The position numbers and the translations under genes are program-made. Below, piece after piece: positions 8,126 to 15,421 of a stretch of DNA of 64,000 bases. The number at the start of each line of letters is the position of its first letter. Position 1 is the stretch's first letter. A model generated the notes under the pieces. It saw only the letters and a program-made list of their open reading frames with translations. It ran no database searches and was not told the DNA's origin. Source of the DNA: Chitinophaga agri (lineage in GTDB: Bacteria > Bacteroidota > Bacteroidia > Chitinophagales > Chitinophagaceae); NCBI RefSeq assembly GCF_010093065.1, contig NZ_CP048113.1, positions 124,001-188,000 of the forward strand, written 5' to 3'.

Positions 8126-8313
8126 AAACAAGTGTTTTTTGGGTGAATAATAAGGATTATAAAATGGGTGAATACGTCAGAAGTGTGGAGTCAGCACAAA
8201 CTGTTTTTCATGGAACTTGGTCATACTTCAGGGAAACATTCTTAACTCTGTAGCAGGTATATTTTCTGTTTTAAGTCTATTGTAAGTTACTAATCCTGAG
8301 CGGGAAATAAAAA

Positions 8314-8351
8314 TTTAAAGGGAAATAAAAGACTTTTTATTTCCCTTTAAA
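8314..8351 (-). terminator. Strong stem-loop downstream of the TetR gene
   Basis: A perfect 17-bp inverted repeat: 8314-8330 pairs with 8335-8351 around a 4-nt loop (GACT). It lies 34 bp beyond the stop of the TetR gene and before the collar operon, so it most likely ends TetR transcription. The stem is AT-rich and contains its own A/T tracts. The GGGAAATAAAA part of the left arm also occurs just upstream at about 8302-8312. Confidence 0.75.
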
Positions 8352-8385
8352 ATCTGTAATTATATTAAATAGGCATTGCCGGTAA

Positions 8386-8967
8386 TTATGCCAGTACAGA
8401 CAATGCCACTTTCACGATATCATCCAGCGATCTCTTATCAGGCTTGGCCTGTCCGCTGATACGTAAACCGCTATATGTATTGAAAAGATGTCTCGCTATC
8501 GCCTGTGGTGTAAAGGTCTTACTCATCTCTCCCTGTTGCTGCGCCTCTTTCACCCATTGCTGGAACAGGTGCTCCATTCCCTCCATGTTCTGCAACGCCA
8601 GTACACCCACTTCCTCGTCGACATTGGACAGTTCTGCAGTGCTGTTCACCATCAGACAACCATCCCTTTTTTCATCGCGCAGTATCACCTCCACCATGTA
8701 TTTGAAAGCGATCTTTATTTTCTTGAGCGGAGAGCTGGTTACGGCAACTGCCTGCATTAATGACTGCTGCTGGCTGGACAGGTAATAATGCAGGCAGCGC
8801 ATGAACAGGCGATGTTTATCTCCGAATGAATTGTACAAACTGGAACGACTTAAACCTGTTGCCTTCGTAAGATCATCCATTGAGGTGCCGTTATATCCTT
8901 TATGCCAGAATAACGCCGTCGCTCTTTGTAAAACTGTCTCTTCATTGAATAATACTTCTTTAGGCAT
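8386..8967 (-). CDS. TetR/AcrR family transcriptional regulator
   Basis: A 193-residue protein with an N-terminal helix-turn-helix (about 8-55: R-A-T-A-L-F-W-H-K-G-Y-N-G-T-S-M-D-D-L, G-L-S-R-S-S-L-Y-N-S-F-G-D-K) typical of TetR repressors, and a C-terminal ligand-binding domain containing R-D-G-C-L-M-V-N-S, as in TetR_C proteins related to AcuR/NemR types. It follows the SDR gene on the same strand (47-bp gap). A palindromic operator lies directly before its start and two more before the SDR gene, which suggests repression of both. The inducer is unknown. Confidence 0.88.
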   Translation of the reverse strand: MPKEVLFNEETVLQRATALFWHKGYNGTSMDDLTKATGLSRSSLYNSFGDKHRLFMRCLHYYLSSQQQSLMQAVAVTSSPLKKIKIAFKYMVEVILRDEKRDGCLMVNSTAELSNVDEEVGVLALQNMEGMEHLFQQWVKEAQQQGEMSKTFTPQAIARHLFNTYSGLRISGQAKPDKRSLDDIVKVALSVLA

Positions 8968-8983
8968 TGCTGTTCATTTTAAA

Positions 8984-8999
8984 TGGAATATTCGTTCCA
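8984..8999. promoter_or_regulatory. TetR-type operator, copy 1
   Basis: TGGAATATTCGTTCCA lies 16 bp upstream of the tetR start. It has the form TGGAA-N6-TTCCA, shared with two sites upstream of the SDR gene (9821 and 9855). A site so close to the start fits autorepression by the TetR protein. Confidence 0.7.
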
Positions 9000-9014
9000 A
9001 ATGTAAGCAAAAAA

Positions 9015-9764
9015 TCATAATGTGCTCATACCACCATCGGCGATCAGTTCTGACCCCAGCAGGAAAGTTGAATCATCTGACGCCAGGAAGAGCGCTACCT
9101 TCGCAATTTCTTCCGGTGTACCGAAACGACCAATAGGTATGCTGGACTGTATATGGCTGGCGGTTGCGGAAAGCTGATCTGCTGCCAGGCCAAGTTTACC
9201 ATACAGCGGTGTGCTAACCGGACCAGGACTGACTGCATTCACACGGATCTTACGGCCGATCAGTTCTGCGGATAAGTTTCTGATCAGTGTCAGCTGCGCT
9301 GCTTTAGTGGCGGCATAAACAGATGCATTCGCCATACCGATGTGCGCGTTGATAGAAGTATTCAATACGATAGCACCGCCATCATGCAGGATAGGCAGTA
9401 ACTGCTGAATAGTAAAGAAGGAACCTTTTACGTTGATATTAAACTGCTCGTCAAAGAATGCCTCAGTCGTCGCCTCAATAGGAGAGAACTTCGCTACACC
9501 TGCATTCAGGAACAGAATGTCAATGACCGGATGTATCGCAGCCACCTGTGCCTGTAACTGCATAATGTCTTTCATACTACCTGTGTCAGATGCAATGCCG
9601 CTGGCCGATGTGCCCAGTTCCGCTACTGCCTTGTCTATAGATTCCTGATTACGGCCGGTAATGATCACTTTTGCGCCTTCAGCAATAAATAACTGCGCTG
9701 TCGCAAATCCGATACCGCTGTTACCACCGGTAATGAGGGCTACTTTATTTTCTAACCTGTTCAT
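9015..9764 (-). CDS. SDR family oxidoreductase
   Basis: A 249-residue classical short-chain dehydrogenase. The cofactor loop TGGNSGIG is at 12-19, NAGV at 87-90, and the catalytic Ser137, Tyr150 and Lys154 (YAATK) are present. The T-G-R-N segment after beta-2 favours NADP(H). The C-terminal G-S-E-L-I-A-D-G-G-M is typical. Substrates of this subgroup are small aldehydes, ketones or quinones; none can be assigned. It is transcribed toward tetR, with two operator copies upstream, so it is probably the main target of the regulator. Confidence 0.88.
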   Translation of the reverse strand: MNRLENKVALITGGNSGIGFATAQLFIAEGAKVIITGRNQESIDKAVAELGTSASGIASDTGSMKDIMQLQAQVAAIHPVIDILFLNAGVAKFSPIEATTEAFFDEQFNINVKGSFFTIQQLLPILHDGGAIVLNTSINAHIGMANASVYAATKAAQLTLIRNLSAELIGRKIRVNAVSPGPVSTPLYGKLGLAADQLSATASHIQSSIPIGRFGTPEEIAKVALFLASDDSTFLLGSELIADGGMSTL

Positions 9765-9820
9765 AAAATTGATTTTAATCGTGATGTACTGTTTTATTAT
9801 TAAGATTGATCTGTGTTGTT

Positions 9821-9870
9821 TGGAACGATCGTTCCGGATGTAAAATTAGTAATGTGGAATGAATGTTCCA
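9821..9870. promoter_or_regulatory. Two TetR-type operators upstream of the SDR gene
   Basis: TGGAACGATCGTTCCG at 9821-9836 (its inner 14 bp are a perfect palindrome) and TGGAATGAATGTTCCA at 9855-9870 share the TGGAA-N6-TTCC form of the site before tetR. Their starts are 34 bp apart, 57-106 bp upstream of the SDR start, which suits repression or cooperative binding. Confidence 0.75.
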
Positions 9871-10214
9871 AATAAACTTTTAAGCACCGGTAAGATCAGC
9901 AGGGAAGTGATGATGTATAAGTGTTTTTTATATAGTGTTAAGAAAGGACCGGACTACATAGCATCTTTTGTCCTTTTTATCAGTATACAGATCCATGGCT
10001 GTTCCTCAATGATCGGTATATTTTTCTGTTTACCATAGCGTGGGCAGGATAATGTTCGATTGCGACTATTAAATGCATAAAAATGCCATCGCATACCCGG
10101 TATCCGGGCCTGCCGGGATGGCTTACATAAGGTTGGACAGGAGGGAATAAAAAGCAGCAGCGCCTATCAGAAATGGCCTGTTTTTTCGTTAGATTTGTAG
10201 TAACCTGATTTCCG
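9871..10214 (+). promoter_or_regulatory. Intergenic region with a promoter-like box for the downstream membrane protein
   Basis: No gene is evident. TAGATTTG at 10190-10197 is a perfect Bacteroidota -7 box (TAnnTTTG), 17 bp before the ATG at 10215; no clear -33 TTG stands at the usual distance. GC-rich inverted segments occur around 10105-10125 but form no convincing terminator. Confidence 0.4.
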
Positions 10215-10712
10215 ATGTCCCAATCCGCCACTCGCCGACCCGCAACTGTTGAGGAGCAATCGCCTATTCCTGTACTTGAAACAGACGTAGTATTTGCTGA
10301 CCTCCTGATATGTATCTCTTTTGCGACGCTGTCGCTCGCCACAGCAATACTGCTGCTGTTTAATATGTCCGCCGCTGCATGGGGCGGTCAGCTGACATTA
10401 GCGTTCTTCTTCATAGCCATCGCTATGTGGGCCGCCTGGTCTTCAGAGACCTACCATCTGTACACGGACAAACTGCTCATCAAAAAGCCGCTGACATACC
10501 TGTCGTCCACAACAACGGTCATTCCGTTATCCTCCATGAAAGAAGTGACAATTAAAACTGTAAAATACCGGCACAGAAGAACGTATCTGACCATAAAGAC
10601 CCGTAGCCGTACCTATCAGTATACGGTCAGCAGGGATATGGAATTTATAGACACCTTTATTGCCGAATTACAGCAACGGGGCGTTAACGCACATAAAGGC
10701 AGTTATACCTGA
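10215..10712 (+). CDS. Small membrane protein with PH-like cytoplasmic domain
   Basis: A 165-residue protein. Two hydrophobic segments (about 27-50 and 57-75) form a helical hairpin, followed by a basic, beta-rich C-terminal domain (L-Y-T-D-K-L-L-I-K-K-P ... I-P-L-S-S-M-K-E-V ... Y-L-T-I-K-T-R-S-R) resembling the PH-like domains of bacterial membrane proteins. No enzymatic motif is seen. The stop is directly followed by the stop of the convergent gene at 10713. Function unknown. Confidence 0.6.
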   Translation: MSQSATRRPATVEEQSPIPVLETDVVFADLLICISFATLSLATAILLLFNMSAAAWGGQLTLAFFFIAIAMWAAWSSETYHLYTDKLLIKKPLTYLSSTTTVIPLSSMKEVTIKTVKYRHRRTYLTIKTRSRTYQYTVSRDMEFIDTFIAELQQRGVNAHKGSYT

Positions 10713-11159
10713 TCAGGCATCCTCTCCGGGGTGATCCTGGAACTCTGTAAAATCTTCTATTGCCCCCTTCGTTAGCTCATCCAGCTCCGGATGTTGTAAT
10801 AAGGCATGCATCTTTTCTGTCAGCATTTTATGCTCCAGGTAATCCTGGTCCGCGTTCGTCAGCCGGTTCAGCATCCAAACCGTCAGTGGCGTAGGGCGCC
10901 TGTCCAGCGATGCGATCAATGCATCATGATAATACTCATGGAATGACTCCAGCGTGTGCACCAGTGGACCAGGTGATCCATAATCAATATGCGGATATTT
11001 CTCTATCAGCCGGAATATAGGTTCTATTGCTTTCTCCTTGTCGGCATTCTGTTTCAGTGCCTCCATCAGGTCATAGAAGTAGGAGACGTTATCATCATCG
11101 GAGCGTTCTGCTGGTTGAAAGGCCTGCAAGGCCTGTATGATCTCATCAGTAGTCATCAT
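10713..11159 (-). CDS. Hypothetical acidic helical protein
   Basis: A 148-residue soluble acidic protein, predicted mostly helical, with the motif H-I-D-Y-G-S-P-G-P-L-V-H-T-L-E and a later P-T-P-L-T-V-W-M-L-N-R-L. Layout and composition recall small helical-repeat proteins, some of which are toxin-immunity proteins, but no toxin gene is nearby, so that is only a possibility. ATG codons at 11159 and 11156 are adjacent; either could be used. It is not in an operon with its neighbours. Confidence 0.6.
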   Translation of the reverse strand: MMTTDEIIQALQAFQPAERSDDDNVSYFYDLMEALKQNADKEKAIEPIFRLIEKYPHIDYGSPGPLVHTLESFHEYYHDALIASLDRRPTPLTVWMLNRLTNADQDYLEHKMLTEKMHALLQHPELDELTKGAIEDFTEFQDHPGEDA

Positions 11160-11388
11160 GGAATTGTTAAGGGTTTGAAACGTTAATTATCTCAGCAGTG
11201 GCGTATAACAGGGTTAATAACTTAAAAATAGGGAAATTTACTGAATAAGCATTGCAACCGACAGGTGCCCGGTACACCGTACCTAACTTGTATTTACATA
11301 TTATTAATCTGTGTTGTATCATTGGATATTCGCACTGAAATAGCTATTTTCATACTTTTTCCCCTACTGCACACTTAACTGACAGCAA

Positions 11389-11796
11389 ATGCAAAATTAT
11401 GTAGTGCTTCCTACAGCGGAAGCCGAAGCACAAAAAGTTTTTCAGGATCTGCTGGACCAACCTGACCAGGTCTTACTATTAATATTGGGGGACGACGATG
11501 TAGCTGCTGAAGCAAATGATACTGCTAACTTTATCAGGTCAAAGACCGGCAAAACAGGCATGGGTATGTATGATATGGTCATCTTCGTCCGGGTGACCAT
11601 CCCGGCGGTCCTCCTGCCCATGTTAAAGAAAATGGAATGGCACCCCCGCGTGAAGCCTTCCGATTATGATAGCTTCGTATTGCTCTCCATCTCCCCATTC
11701 AGGAATGTTGTATCAGAAGGTGTGACCAGACCCCGTTTTATGAAGGGAAGAGGAAGTATGCACACTGCCGTCATGACGGCTTACGCTAACGGTTGA
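11389..11796 (+). CDS. Hypothetical protein
   Basis: A 135-residue soluble protein with alternating hydrophobic strands (V-L-L-L-I-L-G-D-D-D, M-V-I-F-V-R-V-T-I-P) and no motif I recognise. The 229-bp region before it is AT-rich. It precedes the secreted protein at 11827 by 30 bp on the same strand, so they may be co-transcribed. No function can be given. Confidence 0.6.
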   Translation: MQNYVVLPTAEAEAQKVFQDLLDQPDQVLLLILGDDDVAAEANDTANFIRSKTGKTGMGMYDMVIFVRVTIPAVLLPMLKKMEWHPRVKPSDYDSFVLLSISPFRNVVSEGVTRPRFMKGRGSMHTAVMTAYANG

Positions 11797-11826
11797 GTTC
11801 CTGTTTTACCTTAATGAAAATCCCAT

Positions 11827-13587
11827 ATGCGACTTTTTACATTGCCATGTGCTATCCTGTTTCCTTTGTTATTTGGCAGCAGCGTCTACGCGCAGTCTGT
11901 CATCTCTGTTGTGGAAACTGATCAGAATAATCGTACCTACAGTAATAAAAATAACGCCGACATCAACAGCCGGCTGACCATTCAGTTTAACCGTTCCACT
12001 TTTATCCGGAAGGTCAACACCGCTGGTATCGGTAGCCCGCTGCCATCCGATGCGGTGAACATGATCAATGTCCTGTATGAAGCCTCCCGTAAAGTTGACG
12101 GATGGGCCAGGGGAATGGAAGAAGCCGTGCGTCAGCATGTGCGCGGCGATAAGAACAGTCTGCCGGCATTCGTCGAACGTACCTCCGCCATCGCACAGGA
12201 GATCATAACGGTATTCGACAAAGATCCTGCTACACGCGATTACTTCGAATCCTATGAAGACGTCACCGATATCTGGGGAGGTATTACCTACGCGCTCAGC
12301 AAACGGCTGGCTGACCTGGAGCAACAGCTCACAGATGGCGCCACCTATAATGACGTCCGGATCCAGATCGGCGCTTGGCTGATGCACAATAATCAGCCGT
12401 CTCCTTTGCATTTTAACGGGCTGGATGATAATCCGCAGGGTGAATACTACGAAGTGGAACGCTGGAAGTTTACGCTCACCGATGCACAGTTGTCCCAGCT
12501 GGAAGATATCCAGCAATCTGTACGGAGTAGCCAGCAGCGTGAAATGAACGTAAACGAGATACTGAGAGGAGAATATGTCCGCCAGTTCACCGATATCCTC
12601 CAGCAAAGACTGAAAGCTGATTATGAAGACTTCCGTAAGGAAGCGGCAAAGGTATTGACCACCCTGAAGGACCAGCAGGTCATGTACGATATCAGACAGG
12701 TACTCGCACAGGGGGACCTGCTCAAAACACGCCTGAATGAGCGGGTAAAATACTATCAGACGCTGGGCAGCGCCAACACAACAGCCAGTGCCGGATTTCT
12801 GTCCACGTTGCAATCCGACATCATCCTGCTGAATAGTGAGTTCAATAAAATGAAGGTGTTACTGACCGCTCTCAAAACCGACATCCCGGCTGCATCAGCA
12901 GAAGTGCAGACACAGGCAGCTAACCTGTTGGCCATCGCTTCCGGTAAGATCACATCGCTGGCAGATATGATCATTCCTGATGACCTGCTGCAATTCGGTA
13001 AGGAAGAAAGAAGGCTGGCAGAGCTGGCGCTTCGTTTTTCTGATAAAGTTTTTTCATTGGCACTGGGTAGTATCCCGTCTGAAGCAACCACCGATCTGCT
13101 CTATGCCGGTTACCGCGAATCAGGTGACCGTGTGGTCATTAAGATGCAGGTGACCAATATCAGTTCAAAGCGGAACCTGATGGAGGAAACCCATAGTCTC
13201 ACTTTATACCGTATTCTTGCGCATATAGAGGCCACTGTAGGGGTTATTTTTGCCCACCCGCTCATCACTACCAACATTCAGAAGGACGTCCAGATGGCGC
13301 CTTATTACAATGTGCTGTTCAAAGGTATATTTGGGACGAGCCAGCACTGGAAACGGAATTCCTCCCTGCCTAATAACCTGCTGGACCTGAACTTTGGTTT
13401 ACATGTCTCATCTCCCGACTTTGACAAGGATGATGTACCCGAACTGGGACTGGGTATTGTAGCGTCTACCCTACATGATTACCTGCAGGTAGGATGGGCT
13501 TATAACCTGTTTTACGGTGCTAACTATGTTTTTGTCGGGTTTAGATTGCCGATACCGACGATGAGCCTGGGGAAGAAAGAAAATTAG
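11827..13587 (+). CDS. Secreted coiled-coil protein of unknown function
   Basis: A 586-residue protein with a clear signal peptide (about 1-22, ending S-V-Y-A-Q). The central part (about 80-400) is rich in Glu/Gln/Leu/Lys and probably helical or coiled coil; the C-terminal 150 residues look beta-rich (L-L-D-L-N-F-G-L-H-V-S-S ... G-L-G-I-V-A-S-T-L ... Y-V-F-V-G-F-R-L-P-I-P), which could be outer-membrane strands. No catalytic motif is visible. Probable location is the periplasm or outer membrane. The downstream gap holds a nested inverted-repeat element. Confidence 0.65.
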   Translation: MRLFTLPCAILFPLLFGSSVYAQSVISVVETDQNNRTYSNKNNADINSRLTIQFNRSTFIRKVNTAGIGSPLPSDAVNMINVLYEASRKVDGWARGMEEAVRQHVRGDKNSLPAFVERTSAIAQEIITVFDKDPATRDYFESYEDVTDIWGGITYALSKRLADLEQQLTDGATYNDVRIQIGAWLMHNNQPSPLHFNGLDDNPQGEYYEVERWKFTLTDAQLSQLEDIQQSVRSSQQREMNVNEILRGEYVRQFTDILQQRLKADYEDFRKEAAKVLTTLKDQQVMYDIRQVLAQGDLLKTRLNERVKYYQTLGSANTTASAGFLSTLQSDIILLNSEFNKMKVLLTALKTDIPAASAEVQTQAANLLAIASGKITSLADMIIPDDLLQFGKEERRLAELALRFSDKVFSLALGSIPSEATTDLLYAGYRESGDRVVIKMQVTNISSKRNLMEETHSLTLYRILAHIEATVGVIFAHPLITTNIQKDVQMAPYYNVLFKGIFGTSQHWKRNSSLPNNLLDLNFGLHVSSPDFDKDDVPELGLGIVASTLHDYLQVGWAYNLFYGANYVFVGFRLPIPTMSLGKKEN

Positions 13588-13596
13588 GGATGGGGG

Positions 13597-13733
13597 AATC
13601 AGGAATGAGAAATTGCCTGTTTTTACAACCTTTCGCATAAAACATTGTTGACTATTTATGTGAAAGGGCAATTGATAGCCCGGTTGTCTACATCAATTCA
13701 AACCAACCAGTTCCTGTGTCTTAATTCCTGATT
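13597..13733. repeat. Nested inverted repeats in an intergenic region
   Basis: Three inverted repeats lie inside each other: outer AATCAGGAAT (13597-13606) with ATTCCTGATT (13724-13733), middle AATTGCC (13611-13617) with GGCAATT (13667-13673), inner CCTTTCGCATAAA (13629-13641) with TTTATGTGAAAGG (13655-13667, one G-U). The element could fold as one long arm as RNA. It may act as a transcript end, a leader of the receiver protein at 13803, or a mobile REP-like unit; these cannot be separated here. Confidence 0.5.
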
Positions 13734-13802
13734 ATTTTCTGGCATGACTAATGCGGACTATTTAACGACACAAGCTTACTTCCATTCAAAATTTCTTCAA
13801 AA

Positions 13803-14222
13803 ATGGCAAAACATGGTCCGCTGCTTATACTGGAAGATGATGAAGACGACCGGGAAATATATCAGTCCGTATTAGCATCGCTGGGACTGCGCAACATGGT
13901 ACTTTTTTTTGATGCTGGTGATGCCTTGCTGAAGTACTTGCAGGAAACGACGGAAAAGCCACTTATTATCATAGCAGATATCAATGTGCCAAGAATGAAT
14001 GGTCTGGAACTCAGACGCCGGATCGACATGGATGAATCACTGCGTAAGAAAAGTATACCATTTGTATTTCTCACTACCATCGAATCAAAAGAAATTGTAG
14101 ACGAAGTATATGACCTTACTGTACAGGGCTATTTTATCAAAAGACCTTTGTACGAGGATATAGAAAAGCAGATCCGTATTATATTGGAATACTGGACCAA
14201 TGCCAGGCATCCGAATGAATAG
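13803..14222 (+). CDS. Stand-alone response regulator receiver protein
   Basis: A 139-residue single REC domain without an output domain. The acidic pocket L-E-D-D-E-D-D is at 10-16, the phosphoacceptor Asp in I-I-I-A-D-I-N-V-P-R-M-N-G (about 59), the Thr switch in V-F-L-T-T (about 90), and a Lys in F-I-K-R-P (about 119). Such proteins act in phosphorelays or bind partners directly. No histidine kinase is adjacent; the nearest is at 24.3 kb and already has its own OmpR partner. Confidence 0.85.
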   Translation: MAKHGPLLILEDDEDDREIYQSVLASLGLRNMVLFFDAGDALLKYLQETTEKPLIIIADINVPRMNGLELRRRIDMDESLRKKSIPFVFLTTIESKEIVDEVYDLTVQGYFIKRPLYEDIEKQIRIILEYWTNARHPNE

Positions 14223-14416
14223 GTGCGTCCGTATTGTCAACAAGATAACTTTCACACTTCCCGCTGCCAGTTCCACAGAATGATCTACTCATTTTTAGGA
14301 TAGTATTGTCATGTATTTTCGTATGGATCTCTGGGACTCAATGTTATAGCTAAACGGAGCCATATTGACTGCTACAAAGAAAAGTTAAGATTTCAGCAGG
14401 CAATATAAATCGGTTC

Positions 14417-14424
14417 TAAATTTG
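14417..14424 (+). promoter_or_regulatory. Bacteroidota -7 promoter box
   Basis: TAAATTTG matches TAnnTTTG exactly, 56-63 bp upstream of the chosen acyltransferase ATG. A TTTC at 14391-14394 could serve as the -33 element, with a 22-bp spacer. Confidence 0.4.
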
Positions 14425-14479
14425 CGTTAACGGACTAACATGTTTGAATCATAAACCCTCAGGGCTAAAGAAAACGCCT

Positions 14480-15421
14480 ATGTACGACGCTGCTAATTCT
14501 ATCAGAAAACCAGCTTACGCCAGCCACGAGATGAAGCTACCCGAAAAGATCAGATACCGGAGACTGGTGTATGAGCCTTTGTTTGCTATGCTCTACTTCA
14601 TCAGCTTATTACCCACGTGGATGCTGCGTAGTATACAGCATTTAATTTACTGGACTCTCTGCAACATGATGCGCTATCGTTATGATGTCGTTGTGCAGAA
14701 TCTTTCCCGCTCTTTCCCTAAAAGAAGCTACCGGCACATCCAGGCCATGACACGTGCCTTCTATTGTCACTTCAGTGAATTGCTGGTAGAGACCCTGCAG
14801 CTATTGTCCATCACAGAAGAGCAACACCGGAAAAAGGTACATCTGCATAATCCGGAAGTACTGGAACATTGTCACCAGCAGGGGCGGAACATCATCATTG
14901 TAATGGGGCATTACGGCAACTGGGAATGCCTGAACATCCTGCCCCGCTATGTTTCTTTTGATGTCTATGCGGTATATAAACCCACACCTTACACGTTCCT
15001 GAACAGGGTGTTATACCGTATCCGTTCACGGTTCGGCATCAGGCTGCTGGCTACGAATGAAACTGCCCGTTTTATGCTGTCTAACCGTCATCGTCCGGGT
15101 GCATATGTATTTATCGCCGATCAGTCGCCGGTAATAAGGGCGCGTTGTAAAACCGACTTCCTGCATCAGCCTACCGCACTGCCAACGGGCGCCGAGCAGC
15201 TGGCACGTTCCACCGATGCAGTCGTGCTATACGCTTCTGTCAGGAAACGCAGCAAAGGTGACGGCTGGAATGTATACTTCTCGCTGATAACAGAGGAAAC
15301 CGCTGATGTGGAATCATATGACATCACCAGGACCTTTGCCTGGTACCTGGAGCATGATATCTTACATGCACCTGAATACTGGTTATGGACCCACAGACAA
15401 TGGGAGCGGGAGGAGTGTTAA
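14480..15421 (+). CDS. LpxL/HtrB-type lipid A acyltransferase family protein
   Basis: A 313-residue protein of the lysophospholipid / lipid A acyltransferase family. The catalytic H-x4-E is in G-H-Y-G-N-W-E, and a later A-D-Q-S-P segment matches the D-Q-x-P acyltransferase motif. A hydrophobic N-terminal segment (F-A-M-L-Y-F-I-S-L-L-P-T-W-M-L) would anchor it to the inner membrane. It probably transfers an acyl chain to lipid A or a related amino lipid. ATG 14480 is used; an in-frame TTG at 14444 would add 12 residues. The stop overlaps the end of sbcC by 4 bp (convergent). Confidence 0.82.
   Translation: MYDAANSIRKPAYASHEMKLPEKIRYRRLVYEPLFAMLYFISLLPTWMLRSIQHLIYWTLCNMMRYRYDVVVQNLSRSFPKRSYRHIQAMTRAFYCHFSELLVETLQLLSITEEQHRKKVHLHNPEVLEHCHQQGRNIIIVMGHYGNWECLNILPRYVSFDVYAVYKPTPYTFLNRVLYRIRSRFGIRLLATNETARFMLSNRHRPGAYVFIADQSPVIRARCKTDFLHQPTALPTGAEQLARSTDAVVLYASVRKRSKGDGWNVYFSLITEETADVESYDITRTFAWYLEHDILHAPEYWLWTHRQWEREEC

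Noticed and set aside
9980..10342. A 120-codon minus-strand ORF opposite the start of the membrane protein at 10215
   Set aside because: It overlaps the plausible coding frame and promoter of the plus-strand gene and shows no protein-like pattern.
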